DNA of 64,000 nucleotides from Caenorhabditis remanei (lineage: Eukaryota; Nematoda; Chromadorea; Rhabditida; Rhabditidae): NCBI RefSeq assembly GCF_010183535.1, contig NC_071328.1:558001-622000 (forward strand). The letters run 5' to 3'. Every line of letters starts with the position of its first letter. Positions within the stretch are counted from its first letter, which is position 1. Position numbers and translations under genes: made by a program. The notes under the pieces are model-generated. The model had not been told where the DNA came from and ran no database searches. It saw only the letters and a program-made list of their open reading frames with translations. Positions 45,741 to 57,488 of this stretch are shown here, one piece after another.

Positions 45741-46181
45741 CATCTTAAATTTTGATTTAGTATAGTTGAACCAAATACTCTATAAACTCATTTATTTATC
45801 TAGTTTGACTAAAAACTTTTGAAAGAAGACCTACATGGTTGGATAGTTGAGGATTTCAAAACTGTTTTCAAATTTTGCAGAACGCCTCTAGGGCTCGAGA
45901 AAAATGAGCACTGATTTCCTTTTCTTAACCATAGAGACCACCTGCATAACTTTTTCAGAAAACCGTTCTACAAAATTTGAATACAACTTCAAAAGTTCTC
46001 AGCTTTTCATAAATACGTAATTTGACCCACATGTCTAAAATACGCATGGATTATTCCCTAGTAAGTAAGGTACAAGAGATTTCGTGGCGCAATGAGAAGA
46101 ACTAAACTTTGATAGGCCTATTCTGCAGATAAAGCAAAACACACAATTTTTGCTAGTAGTCTATAGTGTTCCACTACTGAG

Positions 46182-46502
46182 TAGGGAAGGTCATGGACTC
46201 GGTCTGGAGTTATGGGTAGTGACCTATATCATTTGAAAGCTGAGAACACCCTGATTCCAAATATATAGTCAGTTTTTGCCCTCGACGTCTGGTATTCAAG
46301 AAAAACAAGGTCAAAGTTTTGGAAAATGACCAAGAAAAATGTTTTCAAATTTTTTGCGTTTTTTGCGCGTTAAAAAGCCAGTTTGTCATAACTTTGACCT
46401 TGTTTTTTTTGAATACCAGGTCTTGAGGGCAAAAACTGAATATATATTTGGAATCAGCGTTTTCTCTGCTTTCAATTGATATATGTCATGACCTTCCCTA
46501 GT
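46182..46502. mobile_element. Complete family D palindrome
   Basis: Starts TAGGGAAGGTCATGGACTCG and ends CATGACCTTCCCTA. Arms of about 140 bp surround a T-rich middle. Confidence 0.8.
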
Positions 46503-46524
46503 GAGTCTCATTTTCACCAATATG

Positions 46525-46630
46525 CACTAAATTTATAATTTTCTAATAGAGTAAGTCTAGAACTACATTTTTGTAGTTGTCAAGTTTCTTCTAGCTCTAC
46601 AGACTTTTGAGATATACGATTGCAGATATC
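46525..46630. mobile_element. Family A left-arm fragment
   Basis: Contains TTTTTGTAGTTGTCAAGTTT and GACTTTTGAGATATACG. Confidence 0.5.
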
Positions 46631-46925
46631 AGATCTGAAAATTGCTATAGTTAGGTTAACAAAACTCAGAGACCTGTGGAGTTATAAACAAACTACAAAA
46701 TATGATGTTTCTAATCTGACCTCATATTACACTCAAAAAAGAAAAAAGATCACAAATCATATCTTCATTGATTTCTCGCAGGAATTTCTTGTATGTACAT
46801 ATAAAAGAGGAACCGAAACAGATGTACAAGACTATTCCCTCTTTCTCTCACTCACTCTCTCCTCACAGTTCCGGTATTACAAATTTTCGAATAGACACAC
46901 AAAAAGAAAAGAGAATAAGTGGAGT

Positions 46926-47227
46926 ATGAGGGATCAAACCGAGTGGGGTGAAGAGGAGGAAGAGGAGATAAGGTAGGTGGAATTGTATATTTGAAAACGA
47001 TGTGAAGAAAACTCACAGTGCACTCAGCTTACCAGTTCACGAACACTTGTTCAATTTATTCGAAATTTCGCGGAATGGTCTCGTAGTTGAAAAAGATTAT
47101 ATGCCGTATTTTTGAGCTTTGCAGGCCTGAAAAGAAGAACTGCAAATCGTGTTTTCCATTTCAAGATCATTTCGAACAAATTGGATGCGCCTGCAACACC
47201 CTCCGGCAAATGTTCCTGAACCGATAA
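46926..47227 (+). CDS. Candidate two-exon gene for a 49-residue cysteine-containing protein
   Basis: Exon 1 46926-46972 (ATG, 15 codons plus 2 nt, acidic run of six Glu), donor GTAGGT; exon 2 47125-47227 after TTTGCAG, 33 codons to TAA. The split codon AGG closes the frame. Exon 2 reads PEKKNCKSCFPFQDHFEQI, then GCACNTLRQMFLNR, with a C-x2-C-x11-C-x-C pattern that could bind a metal or form disulphides. No signal peptide is visible; upstream exons may exist because the frame of exon 1 is open back to 46620. No family is recognised. It is the best coding candidate in the 20-kb gene-poor region, but splice sites and frame closure could still be chance. Confidence 0.35.
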
Positions 47228-47314
47228 AAAGAAAAACTTGAAACTTTAATGGAAAGCCCTCCCAAGTACAGTCCTCTCAAGTTTAATACGCATGCGACTT
47301 ATTAAAATCGGATT

Positions 47315-48020
47315 AAAATTTTAATTTTTCTAATAAATCAAGTCTCCAGCTTCATTTTTGTAGTTGACAACTTTTTGATAGCTTCGCTCTGTTATGAGAT
47401 ATGCGTCTTTTAAGTATATTGACAAGAATTAGAACCTCCGATCAGATATGTTTTAAAATACGACATGACATGATTTTCCTGTTTGAAATTTATAATTTTT
47501 TGTAGTTGACAGCATATTTGTAGAAATTCTTCTTGGAGATTTATGATCAGCCCGGAAAAAATGGTTACGGAGGTTAATGTATGAGGTACATGTCTTTAAG
47601 ACGCATATCTCAAAATCCTGAAAAGCTGGAGAAAAGTTGTCAACTGCAAATTTGAAAATCTTGACGTGATCTACCGGAATAATATAATTAACAACCAATT
47701 TAAGCTCAGTCTAATGCCGTAAACAGATCTCAAAGTTCATGTATACACCATTTCAAAGTTTGTTCAAATGCACACCCTTTTCTTTAGGCTCCTATCTTTA
47801 AAGACGCATATCTCGAAATCCTGAACAGCAATCAAAAAGGTGTGAACTGACAAAATGAAGGATTAGATTTTATCAACCTAAAAGCTATAATTTTATTTTA
47901 ACTAGAAAAAAAACTCACTGCACAATCACGTTTTAAACTACACCGTCCTAAGTTTTTTTTTAGCGCTAGCTCAAAAGTAGACGGAGTTATCAAAGACGTG
48001 TCAATTACAAAAGTAGAGAT
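47315..48020. mobile_element. Diverged family A arms
   Basis: Arms near 47345-47415, 47590-47690, 47795-47870 and 47950-48015. Confidence 0.55.
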
Positions 48021-49128
48021 CTATAATTAAAGAATCACTTGAAAGTTTCTGATTTTTTTAAAAGTTTTAAACATAAAAGTACCTGAATTCTTAAATTTTG
48101 CCTATATTTTATAAATTTTGATGCCCAAAATCATGTTTCAGGTCTAAATTTATGTAATTTTTTTCATATTGTTCAACCAAATTGCTCCAAATTTCCAGAA
48201 TTCCTTCCAACACCTAGATGATGAGTACTTCATATGCCTTCCGCCTCACTAGTCAGTGTATTATTTATTTGTGTTGAAAGAAAAAGAAAAGAGAGGTGCT
48301 GGTTGGGGGGGGGGGGGGCAAAGAAGAAAACGAAGAGGGAGGACATAATAAGAAGGCGGGAAGACGAAAAAATTTTAGGAGAAATAAGAAAAAATAAAAG
48401 AAAAAGGTGTCAAAATGAGTACGGACTATCTTCAAGACGTGTACTTTGAAAAGTGGGCGGAGCTTAGGTGCAAGGGGCGGAGCCTACGAAAGGGGATGGT
48501 CCTGACAGTCAAACTGACTTATCAAATAGTTCGAATTTAGTGAAATTTAGGACTCTAGCAAAATTTTAGGCCAGGCTACACTTAAGGCTACACGTAACCT
48601 AATTACCTCTAATTATGCGGGTTTTAAGTACCCCTGATAACAAAAGATGTCAAAATTCGCATAAACTTTTTTTCAGAACTCCCACCGCCTGGCACCGCCA
48701 GAAACGCAACCGCCCGTTTCGTTCTTTTTTTCGTCGTCCCCCGTCTCGATTGATGAGATGTTGTAATAGAGATAAATAAATGAGCGGAGTGCTGGTTAGA
48801 GAAAACAGACAGAGTTGTCCACACTTAGAGAGAGAGAGAGTGTGTATGTGCTATATATGTGTGACCCCTAAAAAGTTTTGGACTTCTTTTTTGGAAAAGC
48901 GAGGTGGAACGTTTGGAGTAGGGGGGATTTATGAAAAGTTATAAGAATGAAGAAGTGATTTAATGAAATTTCTAAAACACTTTGAATAGTTGAATGCAGA
49001 CTAGCTATATAATTACCTCTAGACATTTAGTACTGAATGGTAATATTGAAAACAGAATGCCAGGGTTGGTTGATATGTATAGAGAGTGTTGTCAGTGGGG
49101 TATTAAGTTATGAGGTATGCACGGTCTC
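48020..49128. other. Spacer with G-run and an orphan coding-like exon
   Basis: G14 near 48305. After TTTTTTTCAG, 48677-48766 reads 29 open codons NSHRLAPPETQPPVS..SSSPVSIDEML to TAA; no matching upstream donor was identified. A GAGAGA tract and TGTGTATGTG follow. Confidence 0.45.
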
Positions 49129-49737
49129 CCACACTGCGAAAAAGAACTGCATGGAACGTGAAGCCGATTTTTTCACGTTTTAATTCAATTCTTCTATTTT
49201 TGCACTGAAAATACAGTATTTTTCAGGTTTTCCGACGTTGAAATGGATGAAAAAAGGTCCCATCCATAAGCATTGTGAAAAATTAAATCCTCTAACTCAT
49301 GAGTCAGAAAACGCGAGTTTTGATCAGAAATTGACTTTTTTAATACAGAAAAACCGATTTGCAGAAAAATGAGATTTTCAGCAATTTCAGCCAATATACA
49401 TATTTTCTGAAAATTTTAACGGTTTCACAGCCTCCTCAAGTACATTATGTGCAATTTCCGTTTGAAACAGTTTTCTGCCAAAAAAGTTATGCATATTTTT
49501 CTGAAAATCGGTTTTTTTGTATCAGAAAAGTCAATTTCTGACCAAAACTCACGTTGTTTGGCTCATAAGATAGAAAATATAATTTTTTAAAATTCATATG
49601 GATGGGACACTTTTTTCATTCATTGCGACGTCTGAAAACCTAAAAAATAGTGCATTTTTAGTGCAAAAAGTTAAAGAATTGACTTAAAACGTGAAAAAAT
49701 CGGCTTCACGTTTTTTGCAGTTCTTTTTCGAAGTGTA
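49129..49737. mobile_element. 609-bp inverted-repeat element
   Basis: Ends CACTGCGAAAAAGAACTGCA and the inverse of CACTTCGAAAAAGAACTGCA, with arms of about 290 bp (GTGAAGCCGATTTTTTCACG in each). I could not define a target duplication. Confidence 0.75.
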
Positions 49738-51337
49738 TTTGCCTTAGTTAGTTAAATTTGCCTTAAATAGTTAAAATCACACTTAATTTTCAAAATGTAT
49801 TATTTCTTATTCCAGTAACAACATAACTCGGTCTTTTTGAAAACTTTAACTTTTTTGGTAGAACTGGTAGAAATCTAGGGCGACATTATGAACCAACCTA
49901 GAATGAGATGAATTTACAGAAAAATTAAGTTGACCTTTTCCTTCTAATTTTTGAAACCGGTTTTGTATGGCAAAGAACGGAAAATCAAAGATCTTCACTG
50001 TGAAACTAAAGAGACCTCAAAGATCTCGCCACCATGTTTTCAATTATGATCCAACATGCCCAAAATTATATTTTTCCAATAGATTCCATCAAGATCTTCA
50101 TTTTTACACTTGACAACTTTTTGATAGCTCTGCACGCTTTTGAGATATGCGAAGACAGGTAGCTAAACCTCCAGGAAAAATTCCTACAAAAATGTTGTCA
50201 ACTACAAAAATGAAGCTCTAAATGTGATCTTCCAGAACACTACAATTATAAAGCAATAAAGTCACATCAAGTCGTTGTGATGTCTGTTGAACTTGAGTTT
50301 CTCTCTCATTTACAACTGTGCGGTTTTTACAATTTCGTTATAGCTCACTTTTTGGTAATGCCTATTTAGAAAGTTACGTTCTGAGTTATGTAGGTATCCC
50401 TACAGATCTAAGTTCGGTTTTGCTCACTGACTCAGTTTCTCTTTTCTTTCCAAAAATGTTGCGGACAGTTTTTGAAACAAAACCCACTAGTCTTTCAAAG
50501 ACTATACATGATAGTAATATCCAAAATATAGCTTCCTAACCAGGGAATGATCAGAAGTCGCAATATGAATAGTTTCAAGATAGACCCCGATTTTTTGTTA
50601 TACTTCAGCAAAAATGAAAGTTATATCCATCACGATTATAATTTCAGTTTCCCCACTACAATAAACATGTCACTTATCCTTAAACCAAGCGTACCCGAAG
50701 GTTTCAATAAAACTAGCAAGCAACACAAAAATAGAAAAAAAAGCATACATTCTTAACAAGATTAGAAGATAGAAAAAACTTGGAGAAAAGAGAAAAACGA
50801 ATAAGTCGCCCTCTCTCTCCTCTAAAAATGAAAATGATCACTTTTTCAAAAATTTCGATCGTTCTCAGGGAATTCTCTCTGAAGACACCAAAAACTATAA
50901 AGGAGTCACTTCTAATTCATGCAAGTCGTCATCATTTCAAAACAAAAGAAAAAGAAGGAAACGGGCGGAACAATTCGTAACGTATCGAATATATAAAAGA
51001 GAAAGAGGAGAGAAGAAGTGTTGACTTGTTGCCCAAAAAAACACAAAATTTATTTCTAGAGGGGGGAGGTGGGACCCCTCTAGGAAAAGAATATGTAATT
51101 GAGAAGGTTTTTGGAGGGGAGGGGGGATATGAGAGACAACTGATTTATGGGACACGCGAGTAGGGAAGTTCATTCTTTATATTGGTATCTAGGAAGGGAT
51201 AGTTTAATTTAATTTAGGTATTTTATGTCTGAAATTTTAGGATATATGGAAATATGAAATTTCCTCGGTATTTCTCATTAGAGCGTGTTCACATAGGTAG
51301 GGTGGGACTGGTCGTGTATACAATAGTTGCATTAAAG
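49738..51337. other. AT-rich spacer
   Basis: One family A remnant (50045-50250). The rest is A/T-rich with short open frames (for example 50547-50756) lacking conserved motifs or splice context. Confidence 0.5.
50045..50250. mobile_element. Family A copy, short form
   Basis: TTGACAACTTTTTGATAGCT and AATGTTGTCAACTACAAAAA arms with a 60-bp loop. Confidence 0.6.
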
Positions 51338-51715
51338 CATACTTGCACCGGGCAGAAACGGGCCGACACGGGCCGGCGCGTAACTCGCGTCAAACTCAAA
51401 ATTATGAGCTGAAAAATATACCAAAATGTAGATCTCGGCGAGTTCTATATCCGTGACCTACTACTGGCTGGATGGCAGTTTGTTAATGTGTCGCGGGCCG
51501 GGCTAGAATGGCTCTTTTCGGCCATTTTCGCGTTTTTCGGCACTTTTTCCCGGCCCGCGACATATTGACGGATAGCCATCCGGCCCGTAGTGGGTCACGG
51601 AGATAGAACTCGCCGAGATCTACATTTTGATATATTTTTCAGCTCAAAATATCGAGTTTGACGCGAGTTACGCGTCGGCTCGTGTCGACCCGTTTCGGCC
51701 CGGTTTGCAAGTTTA
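51338..51715. mobile_element. Palindromic family C hAT-like MITE
   Basis: Begins CATACTTGCACCGGGC, ends GGCCCGGTTTGCAAG plus a few bases; arms about 180 bp. Flanked by CATTAAAG (51330-51337) and CATTAAAA, an 8-bp duplication with one change. Confidence 0.85.
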
Positions 51716-51927
51716 CATTAAAACGTTATAAATCAGATAGCAAGTAAGAATTGGACAATGAAGAGAATATCAATTCCACACCATAAATGTGAATACATTG
51801 GGAGTTGGGAGAACTGAAGCTCTCTTTCCATCACTTTCTCTAATGACATCGAAACAGTCGTCTCCGCTGAAGTCGAACGACTTAGTTTTCATCATGAACA
51901 ATCTGAAAGGAAAACATTAAGAGGGGT

Positions 51928-52066
51928 ATTAGCACCTCACGCTTTTTACAACCGCGCTCTACCGAATCAACTGAAGAAAATTGTGTACGAAATTGAGAGA
52001 ATTAGAGAAAAATAGACATTTCTAAATTTGATTTCGGTGGAGCGCAATTGTATGAACTGGGCTGAC
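51928..52066. mobile_element. Family E MITE in the copy A intron
   Basis: TATTAGCACCTCACGC at the left; the right end reads GGAGCGCAATTGTATGAACT. The ends are diverged. Confidence 0.65.
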
Positions 52067-52067
52067 A

Positions 52068-52242
52068 ATGGAAGGTCATGAAGTCAGTTTGGAGATATTT
52101 TGCATGACCTATATTATATTGTTGGAAAGCTGAGAAAACGCCGAGGGCAACAACTAAATATATATTTGGAATCAGAGTTTTCTCAGCTTTCCAACAATAT
52201 AGGTCACGCAACATATCTCCAAACTGACTTCATGACCTACCC
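52068..52242. mobile_element. Short family D palindrome in the copy A intron
   Basis: AAGGTCATGAAGTCAGTTTG at the left pairs with CAAACTGACTTCATGACCT at the right. It has lost the TTTTTGCCCTCGAGG centre of longer copies. Confidence 0.75.
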
Positions 52243-52347
52243 TAGTGAATTAATACTAATAGAACAAATATACTTACCGAAATTCAGACTGATACCGTCC
52301 TGGCCGTTTCTTTTCATCGAATGCCTCTATTTCCAACTGATCGGTAA

Positions 52348-54830
52348 TCTTTACTAATAATATTCAGCAGATCCGTTTGTCTGTCCGTCTGTCGCCGACT
52401 CTAGCGCCCTCTGTACTGAACCGTTTTTAACGAAATTTACACAGATCGATTGGAAATTTTCCCCGGATGATGCCCGTCTATTTTTTTAGTTAGAAAAGTT
52501 CAAAACTAGGTCACTACGTGAAAAAAACGTGGTTTTCAAGCCTTTCATTGGTTTTCATTTCCAAAATAGGAAAATAGGAGTTCACGGGGAAAACAGTTAT
52601 AGAATTTTTCATTCTACAAATGATTTCATTTCTTCAAATTTTCATAATGTTTTGAAAGGTTTGTACTACAAGTCTTGGGTCAGATCTATTCTGCAAACGT
52701 TGACCTGTTTTTTGCTATAAACAGTTGGATGTGGACGAGACGAGTCAGATGTTGAGGTGCAGGTTAGATAATATTCAACCAATCTGTTGTTTATCTGCTA
52801 ATAGTAAGGAATCTGACTACTTTCAGATGATGATTTTCATTCACTCGAAATTTTGAGAAAATTCCAGAAAAAAAAGGTGGTTTTTTTAAACTTTTAAACT
52901 TAGAAATATAAGGAGCCATTACCGACGAACAGTCAAAAATTCAGGAAGCAGAATTTTTTGGATAAAACCATACTAAACAATCTTGAAAGATTTTGGAGGA
53001 GGGACGCGGCATTGCCGCCGATCAATCAAACACTTAAAAAGATTACTTGAAGTTAGAGACCGCAACATTTTTTTCAAACTCATTTTTTTCATAAAAAATC
53101 TCCATCCTGGCCTGTTCTTCAGGTAAATGGAAGTACATTCTTAATTTTTTTCCCGAAAATATTCACAGTCTCCGAAGTTACTTGGAGAAATTCTTTTGTT
53201 TTCCTGACCACGCAAAAAATATCTTCTATTTTCACGTTCAGTCAGTCAAATTTTTTGCAAAATTTAGGAAAGTTCGAACCAGAAACCCTTTGATTAAAAC
53301 CCCTGCGTGTTATCCACTCAACTAAATGACCACAAATGTAACGCTGATAATAGGAAAAAATATTTTTGACGATTTTTTGAAATTCAAGAGAATTTTTTTG
53401 AAGGATATTCAGCATATTTCGAGATAAAACATCAAATATCTAAAATTCGACAGCACGAAATTTTTTGTTCCCAAGTGCATCTAGATCGAAATTTTGCGTA
53501 GAATCTGAATCCGTCAAGAAATGATGCGTGTTTGACGTGCATTAACCTGAACTGTCGGGAAAACTGATTTTCTTTCTGAGTCTGTTGTCTTCCGACACAG
53601 AGGAAACTACATTTTACAAATCAATAAGCTTCAAAATTTTGGGACAGGTACCTGAAGAGATGTCCAAATAGATATGTTATCACAGAAAGTTTTTTGGTGT
53701 GATGCCTCGCAGTTCAGATGGCTCCCAAAAAAATTCGAAAAACGAATTTTCTTTCAAAACATATTAGAGTATGTCCAGGACTATTAGAAACTGTCAAAAA
53801 ATGATGCGTGTTCGACCTAGAACAAATTAAACGTGACATTTTTCTGAAAAAAGCAAAACGTTTTTTTCAGTTTTCTGAGAAATCTATACAATTGGGTGAA
53901 AGGAAAGTGTGCTCATCGAATTCTACGTACTCGATTACATAGGGGTAAAAAGTCTTCATTCTGTTTTATCGTACTGGGCTCTCAGAGCAGTCCACCAAAC
54001 ATTTCAATAACCTCCCCATGACGTCCCAAGAGAAGAAAATGAAAAACTCCGCCCACGTTCATTGCGGTCCCTACTTGAAGTGCATGTTTTGAAGACGTGA
54101 ATAGAATAGCGAAAAAACATAGTAGACCAAATTTCAGCAAAATGGTTTTGGTAAAGGTTTCATAGTCTCAAGCCAAAAAAAGACAGTGAAAAACACCCAG
54201 AAGCCTACTAGGAGTATTCTGAATGAAAGAATACTACTCAAGAAGTGATGGTGATTTGTGAATAAGGAAGTCGAAACTTAAAATGGATATTTGAAAGATC
54301 ACTCGCCTCTTGAAGAGGGAATTTAACTGTTCGCTACCGGAACAGGCTGCCTTAGTTAACAGAGTTGAGCGGAATGTGGTTTTTGAAATGCCAGAATGCG
54401 GAAGGCAGAATAAGAAGTCATATTTCAGAAGACGATTTTGTTTTTATTTTGTTGTGAAAAGCTTTTTTGAAAAAACCGATAGCCTCGGTGCAAAAAATCT
54501 CAGTAAATTCGAGTAAGCCAACTAATTTTTCAAGCTGATATTCTCTAAGCAGAGGAAAAATTCTTAAAATGACAAAAAGCGAAAATAGGAAAATTGTTGG
54601 CGGAAAGAAGAAAGTGGAAGGCGGAAAGAAAAAAGTGAATAATTCCGCTCGCCTCTCTTAGTTAACAAAAACTACCGACAAGTGAAGACGTTTTACGATC
54701 CAGGAGTAGCAGAGAATTCTGAGGCCTCGATAGTCGGAACTATTTGAGAAGCGCCGCAGGCGCTGTAACACCCAGAAGGGTGGTGTAGAGAAAGAGGTTG
54801 AGCAGCCGTTAGGCTGCGTTAACCGACTGG
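52348..54830 (+). mobile_element. Non-autonomous Helitron, 2483 bp
   Basis: 5' end TCTTTACTAATAATATTCAG follows host A (52347); 3' end CTGG (54827-54830) precedes host T (54831). A perfect hairpin GCAGCC-GTTA-GGCTGC (54802-54817) lies 9 nt before the CTGG. There is no target duplication, and the interrupted exon closes in frame without it. These are the Helitron hallmarks (TC...hairpin...CTRR in an A/T site). No Rep or helicase frame is visible; the longest open stretches are under 70 codons, so it would have been moved by proteins from elsewhere. Confidence 0.88.
53265..53333 (-). pseudogene. tRNA-like sequence inside the Helitron
   Basis: Minus strand: TTAGTTGAGTGGATAACACG (A-box-like) and TTTCTGGTTCGAACTTTCC (B box). 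Stems are only partly paired. It may be captured cargo. Confidence 0.4.
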
Positions 54831-55363
54831 TTAAATCTCTATTGAGAAGATCACTTTCAAGGGACAATTCGATATTGAGAAATTCTAAATTCAGGTATCC
54901 TTCACTTTTCATCCATTTCCTTATAAACTCATTGAGCATCTTCTCTGTCAGAACAGCTCCCCATAAATTGATTTTTCGGCCATTGAACTTTGATAAGAGG
55001 GTTATTCCACACTGGCCTGGATAGGATAAATGAACCCTTCCAACTTCGAGTAACTTTGATGTAGCTTCTTCATTAATTGGTGAACAAATTAGTAAAGTAG
55101 TTAAATTCGGATAATACTGACTCATAAAGGTGTCCAAATCGTTCAGATCTAGCACTGATTTTCCTTTCACAAGTATCTTACTCACGTTCTCGTATATAAT
55201 TATGAAGAGTACTATAAGGAGGGAGAACTGTCCTCCTATTGATTCTTGTACTGGGGATACCGATGACAGCGTGCGCAACGCAAAGCGTTGTGTATTACCC
55301 TCAAAGGTAAGGTACTGGTGAGAGAAAAAATGACGATCGCAGTTATTGATTCTTACAGGACCA

Positions 55364-55391
55364 ACCGCGACGCGTCGCGTTGCGTCGCGTA
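55364..55391. promoter_or_regulatory. GC-rich palindromic element upstream of F-box gene B
   Basis: ACCGCGACGCGTCGCGTTGC plus GTCGCGT about 55-80 bp before the ATG at 55444; the same block occurs before the ATG at 59249. It contains the palindrome GCGACGCGTCGC. Confidence 0.5.
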
Positions 55392-55443
55392 CCCTTTCTC
55401 AATACATTTTCGCCTTCAACCCTTCAATCCCTCCATTTCCAGA

Positions 55444-57488
55444 ATGCCCATACCCCTCCTTCACTTCCCGTATGTAGTCCAAAAGGAAATCTTTAAATCA
55501 ATGGAATATTGTGAACTGTTTATAATGTCTCTCTGCTCGAAGCGAATGAAATATTGTGTGATTCGAGCAAAACGAAAAGTGCACGAATTATGGTACGGTG
55601 TAAATCCTGCCCTGAAGTTTATTGCACTCCAGGAAGGGGAAAGCCCAGTCGACGTGATAATCGCATTTGATGATCAGCCTGAGTTGAGTGGAATGAAACC
55701 AATGGAATTGGAGATTGGAGACAATTTCAAAACACGCGGAATGTGAGTTGTCTAAATTTGAATGTAATGGTCATTGTCTCATATACATTCATTTCTTCCC
55801 GTTTAAATAACTCACTGACAAGAAAAAGATCCAGAGTTGAATATGCAAAATTATAAATGAATTTGGCATATTTAGCTTCAAAATGGAAGAAAAACTGCAT
55901 TTCTTCATAAAAACATAATAATTCCGTTACATATCCATAAAATCGTTTTCATGTCAAATGTTTTTATTTTTCATCAACTTCTCTTCATTTATCAGAACTA
56001 AATATGCCACATTCACTCTAAAATTAATTTATCTCAAAAAAAGTACGAATTTCGGGTCAAGAATCGTACGTTTTTCGTGTAAAATCCACCTGAACCCTAT
56101 TTTGGCTGAATTATACTTTTACGTTTGATACTGAAATTTCAGAATTTATTGCAAATATTTTTAACCGACAAAATGGTGAGGATTCAGCAAAAAAATTGGA
56201 GAAAATTAAGTCAAAACGGGCCAAAAAACACAAAAATAGTTAATTTTTTGGTGAAAAACTTAAAAACAGCCATTAGCGGCATTCAACCAAAAAATGCGAT
56301 TCGCAGAATTTACAATTAAAAACTCAAAAATTTGCGTGAGTTGGAAGTAATAGGTCATGAAATATATCATTGGAAAGCTGAGAAAACGCCGATCTTAAAT
56401 ATATATTCAGTTTTTGCCGTCGAGGTCTGGTATTCGAAAAATGTGAGGTTCTCTATTTTACCGAACTTTGACCTTGTTTTTCTCAATTACCAGGCTCCAA
56501 GGGCAAAAACTGAATATATATTTGAAATCAGCCTTTTCTCAGCTTTCCAATGATATAGGCAATGTGTTATGACTTTGAATTTATGAAAAAAAAAGAGATT
56601 GAAGTTTGATTTCAGAGTCAAAACAGTGCAGTCCACACTCGACCAAGAATTCTGTTCCATACGTCTGCCGAAGCTTGATGCAAAAGTGACAAAATCATTA
56701 CATGAGCATGTCAAACAATTATTTCGGTATACAGTACCATGCGGAATAGAAATAGATAACAACTCATTGACTGAAGAACTTCCAGTATACGAGAACGTAA
56801 ATAGAATACATGTAACAGGAGGCTCAATACTAGAACTGAACGATTTGGACACTTTTCTGAGCCAGAGTTATCCTAATTTGAGTACTTTGATGATTAATTG
56901 CCCAATTAATGGAGAAGTGAACGATTCATCAAAAATACTCGAAGTCAGCAATATTTATCTATCGAAACCTGGACTGGTTGGCGCTAGTCTCTTGTCAAAA
57001 TTTACGGGACGAAATATTGTTTTTAGTCATCTTGTCATAGCAGAGAAGGAGCTCAACCTATTCATAAGGAAATGGACGAATAGTGAAGGTTATCATCATT
57101 CTGAAATGGTTTATTTTAGTGCACCTCCTGATTATAATCTCAACACAGGTCTAATAATCGATCAGTTGGAAACAGAAGGATTCAATCCAACAAAACGCCC
57201 ACAGTGGTATCAAATCGATTTCAAGTGAGTATTAACACCACAGTGTTCTGACAACTGCGCCCTACTGAAACGAGACAGGGGATTTCGGTGGGGCGCAGTT
57301 GTAAGAACTCTGATGTGCTATTCGAATGTTTTGCGACACCTTTCATTAATTTCAGATTGTTTAATATTCCAAGCTCACCTGCCGATTTCAGTGGTGACAA
57401 TTGCTTTGATGTCATTCGAGAAAGAGATGGAAAGAGAGCATCTATTCTTTGTTTTTCAAATTTTTTCTTTTTTTTGGTATGGAATTGA
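55444..57488 (+). CDS. F-box protein with FBA_2 domain (copy B, intact)
   Basis: Exons 55444-55742, 56616-57224, 57356-57488; 346 residues, all in frame. TTTCCAG directly precedes the AATG, so the ATG may follow a cis- or trans-splice site. Residues 2-42 (PIPLLHFPYVVQKEIFKSME, then LCSKRMK) are an F-box, which would dock to a Skp1-like protein of an SCF ubiquitin ligase. The second half (LDTFLSQSYPNLSTLMINCP, FIRKWTNSEGY) fits the nematode FBA_2 domain, thought to bind substrates. The C-terminus DFSGDNCFDVIRERDGKRAS is shared by all cluster members. Large, fast-evolving F-box families are typical of Caenorhabditis; the substrate is unknown. Intron 1 holds a family D element, intron 2 a family E element. 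AATAAA at 57648. Confidence 0.85.
56335..56580. mobile_element. Family D palindrome in intron 1 of F-box gene B
   Basis: TAGGTCATGAAATATATCAT and ATTGGAAAGCTGAGAAAACG at the left, the inverse at 56525-56575. It ends about 35 bp before exon 2. Confidence 0.75.
57231..57326. mobile_element. Short family E MITE in intron 2 of F-box gene B
   Basis: TATTAACACCACAGTGTTCT..CAACTGCG and its inverse CGCAGTTGTAAGAACTCTGA with TGTGCTA; it makes up most of the 131-bp intron. The paralogous introns at 57900-59065 and 59249-60562 lack it. Confidence 0.8.

Larger units (their letters stand above)
51770..55197 (-). pseudogene. F-box/FBA_2 gene remnant split by a Helitron (copy A)
   Basis: Minus-strand pieces: exon 2 body 55197-54831, exon 2 end 52347-52278 (donor GTAAG), exon 3 51902-51770 (TGA). 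Excising 52348-54830 restores one frame across the gap (NRDL then ITDQLEIEAFDEKKRPGR), aligning with the intact gene at 57899-59065 (NRDHVIDQLEIEEFDEMKRP). The F-box exon and the first ~60 codons of exon 2 are gone; homology stops at YENVSKILVKGK. What remains is the FBA_2 substrate-binding half, so it cannot make an SCF adaptor. The truncated frame reads on into the Helitron for about 57 codons. Confidence 0.88.

Noticed and set aside
54658..54830. C-terminal extension of the F-box copy A protein
   Set aside because: These codons lie inside the Helitron; the true exon continues at 52347.
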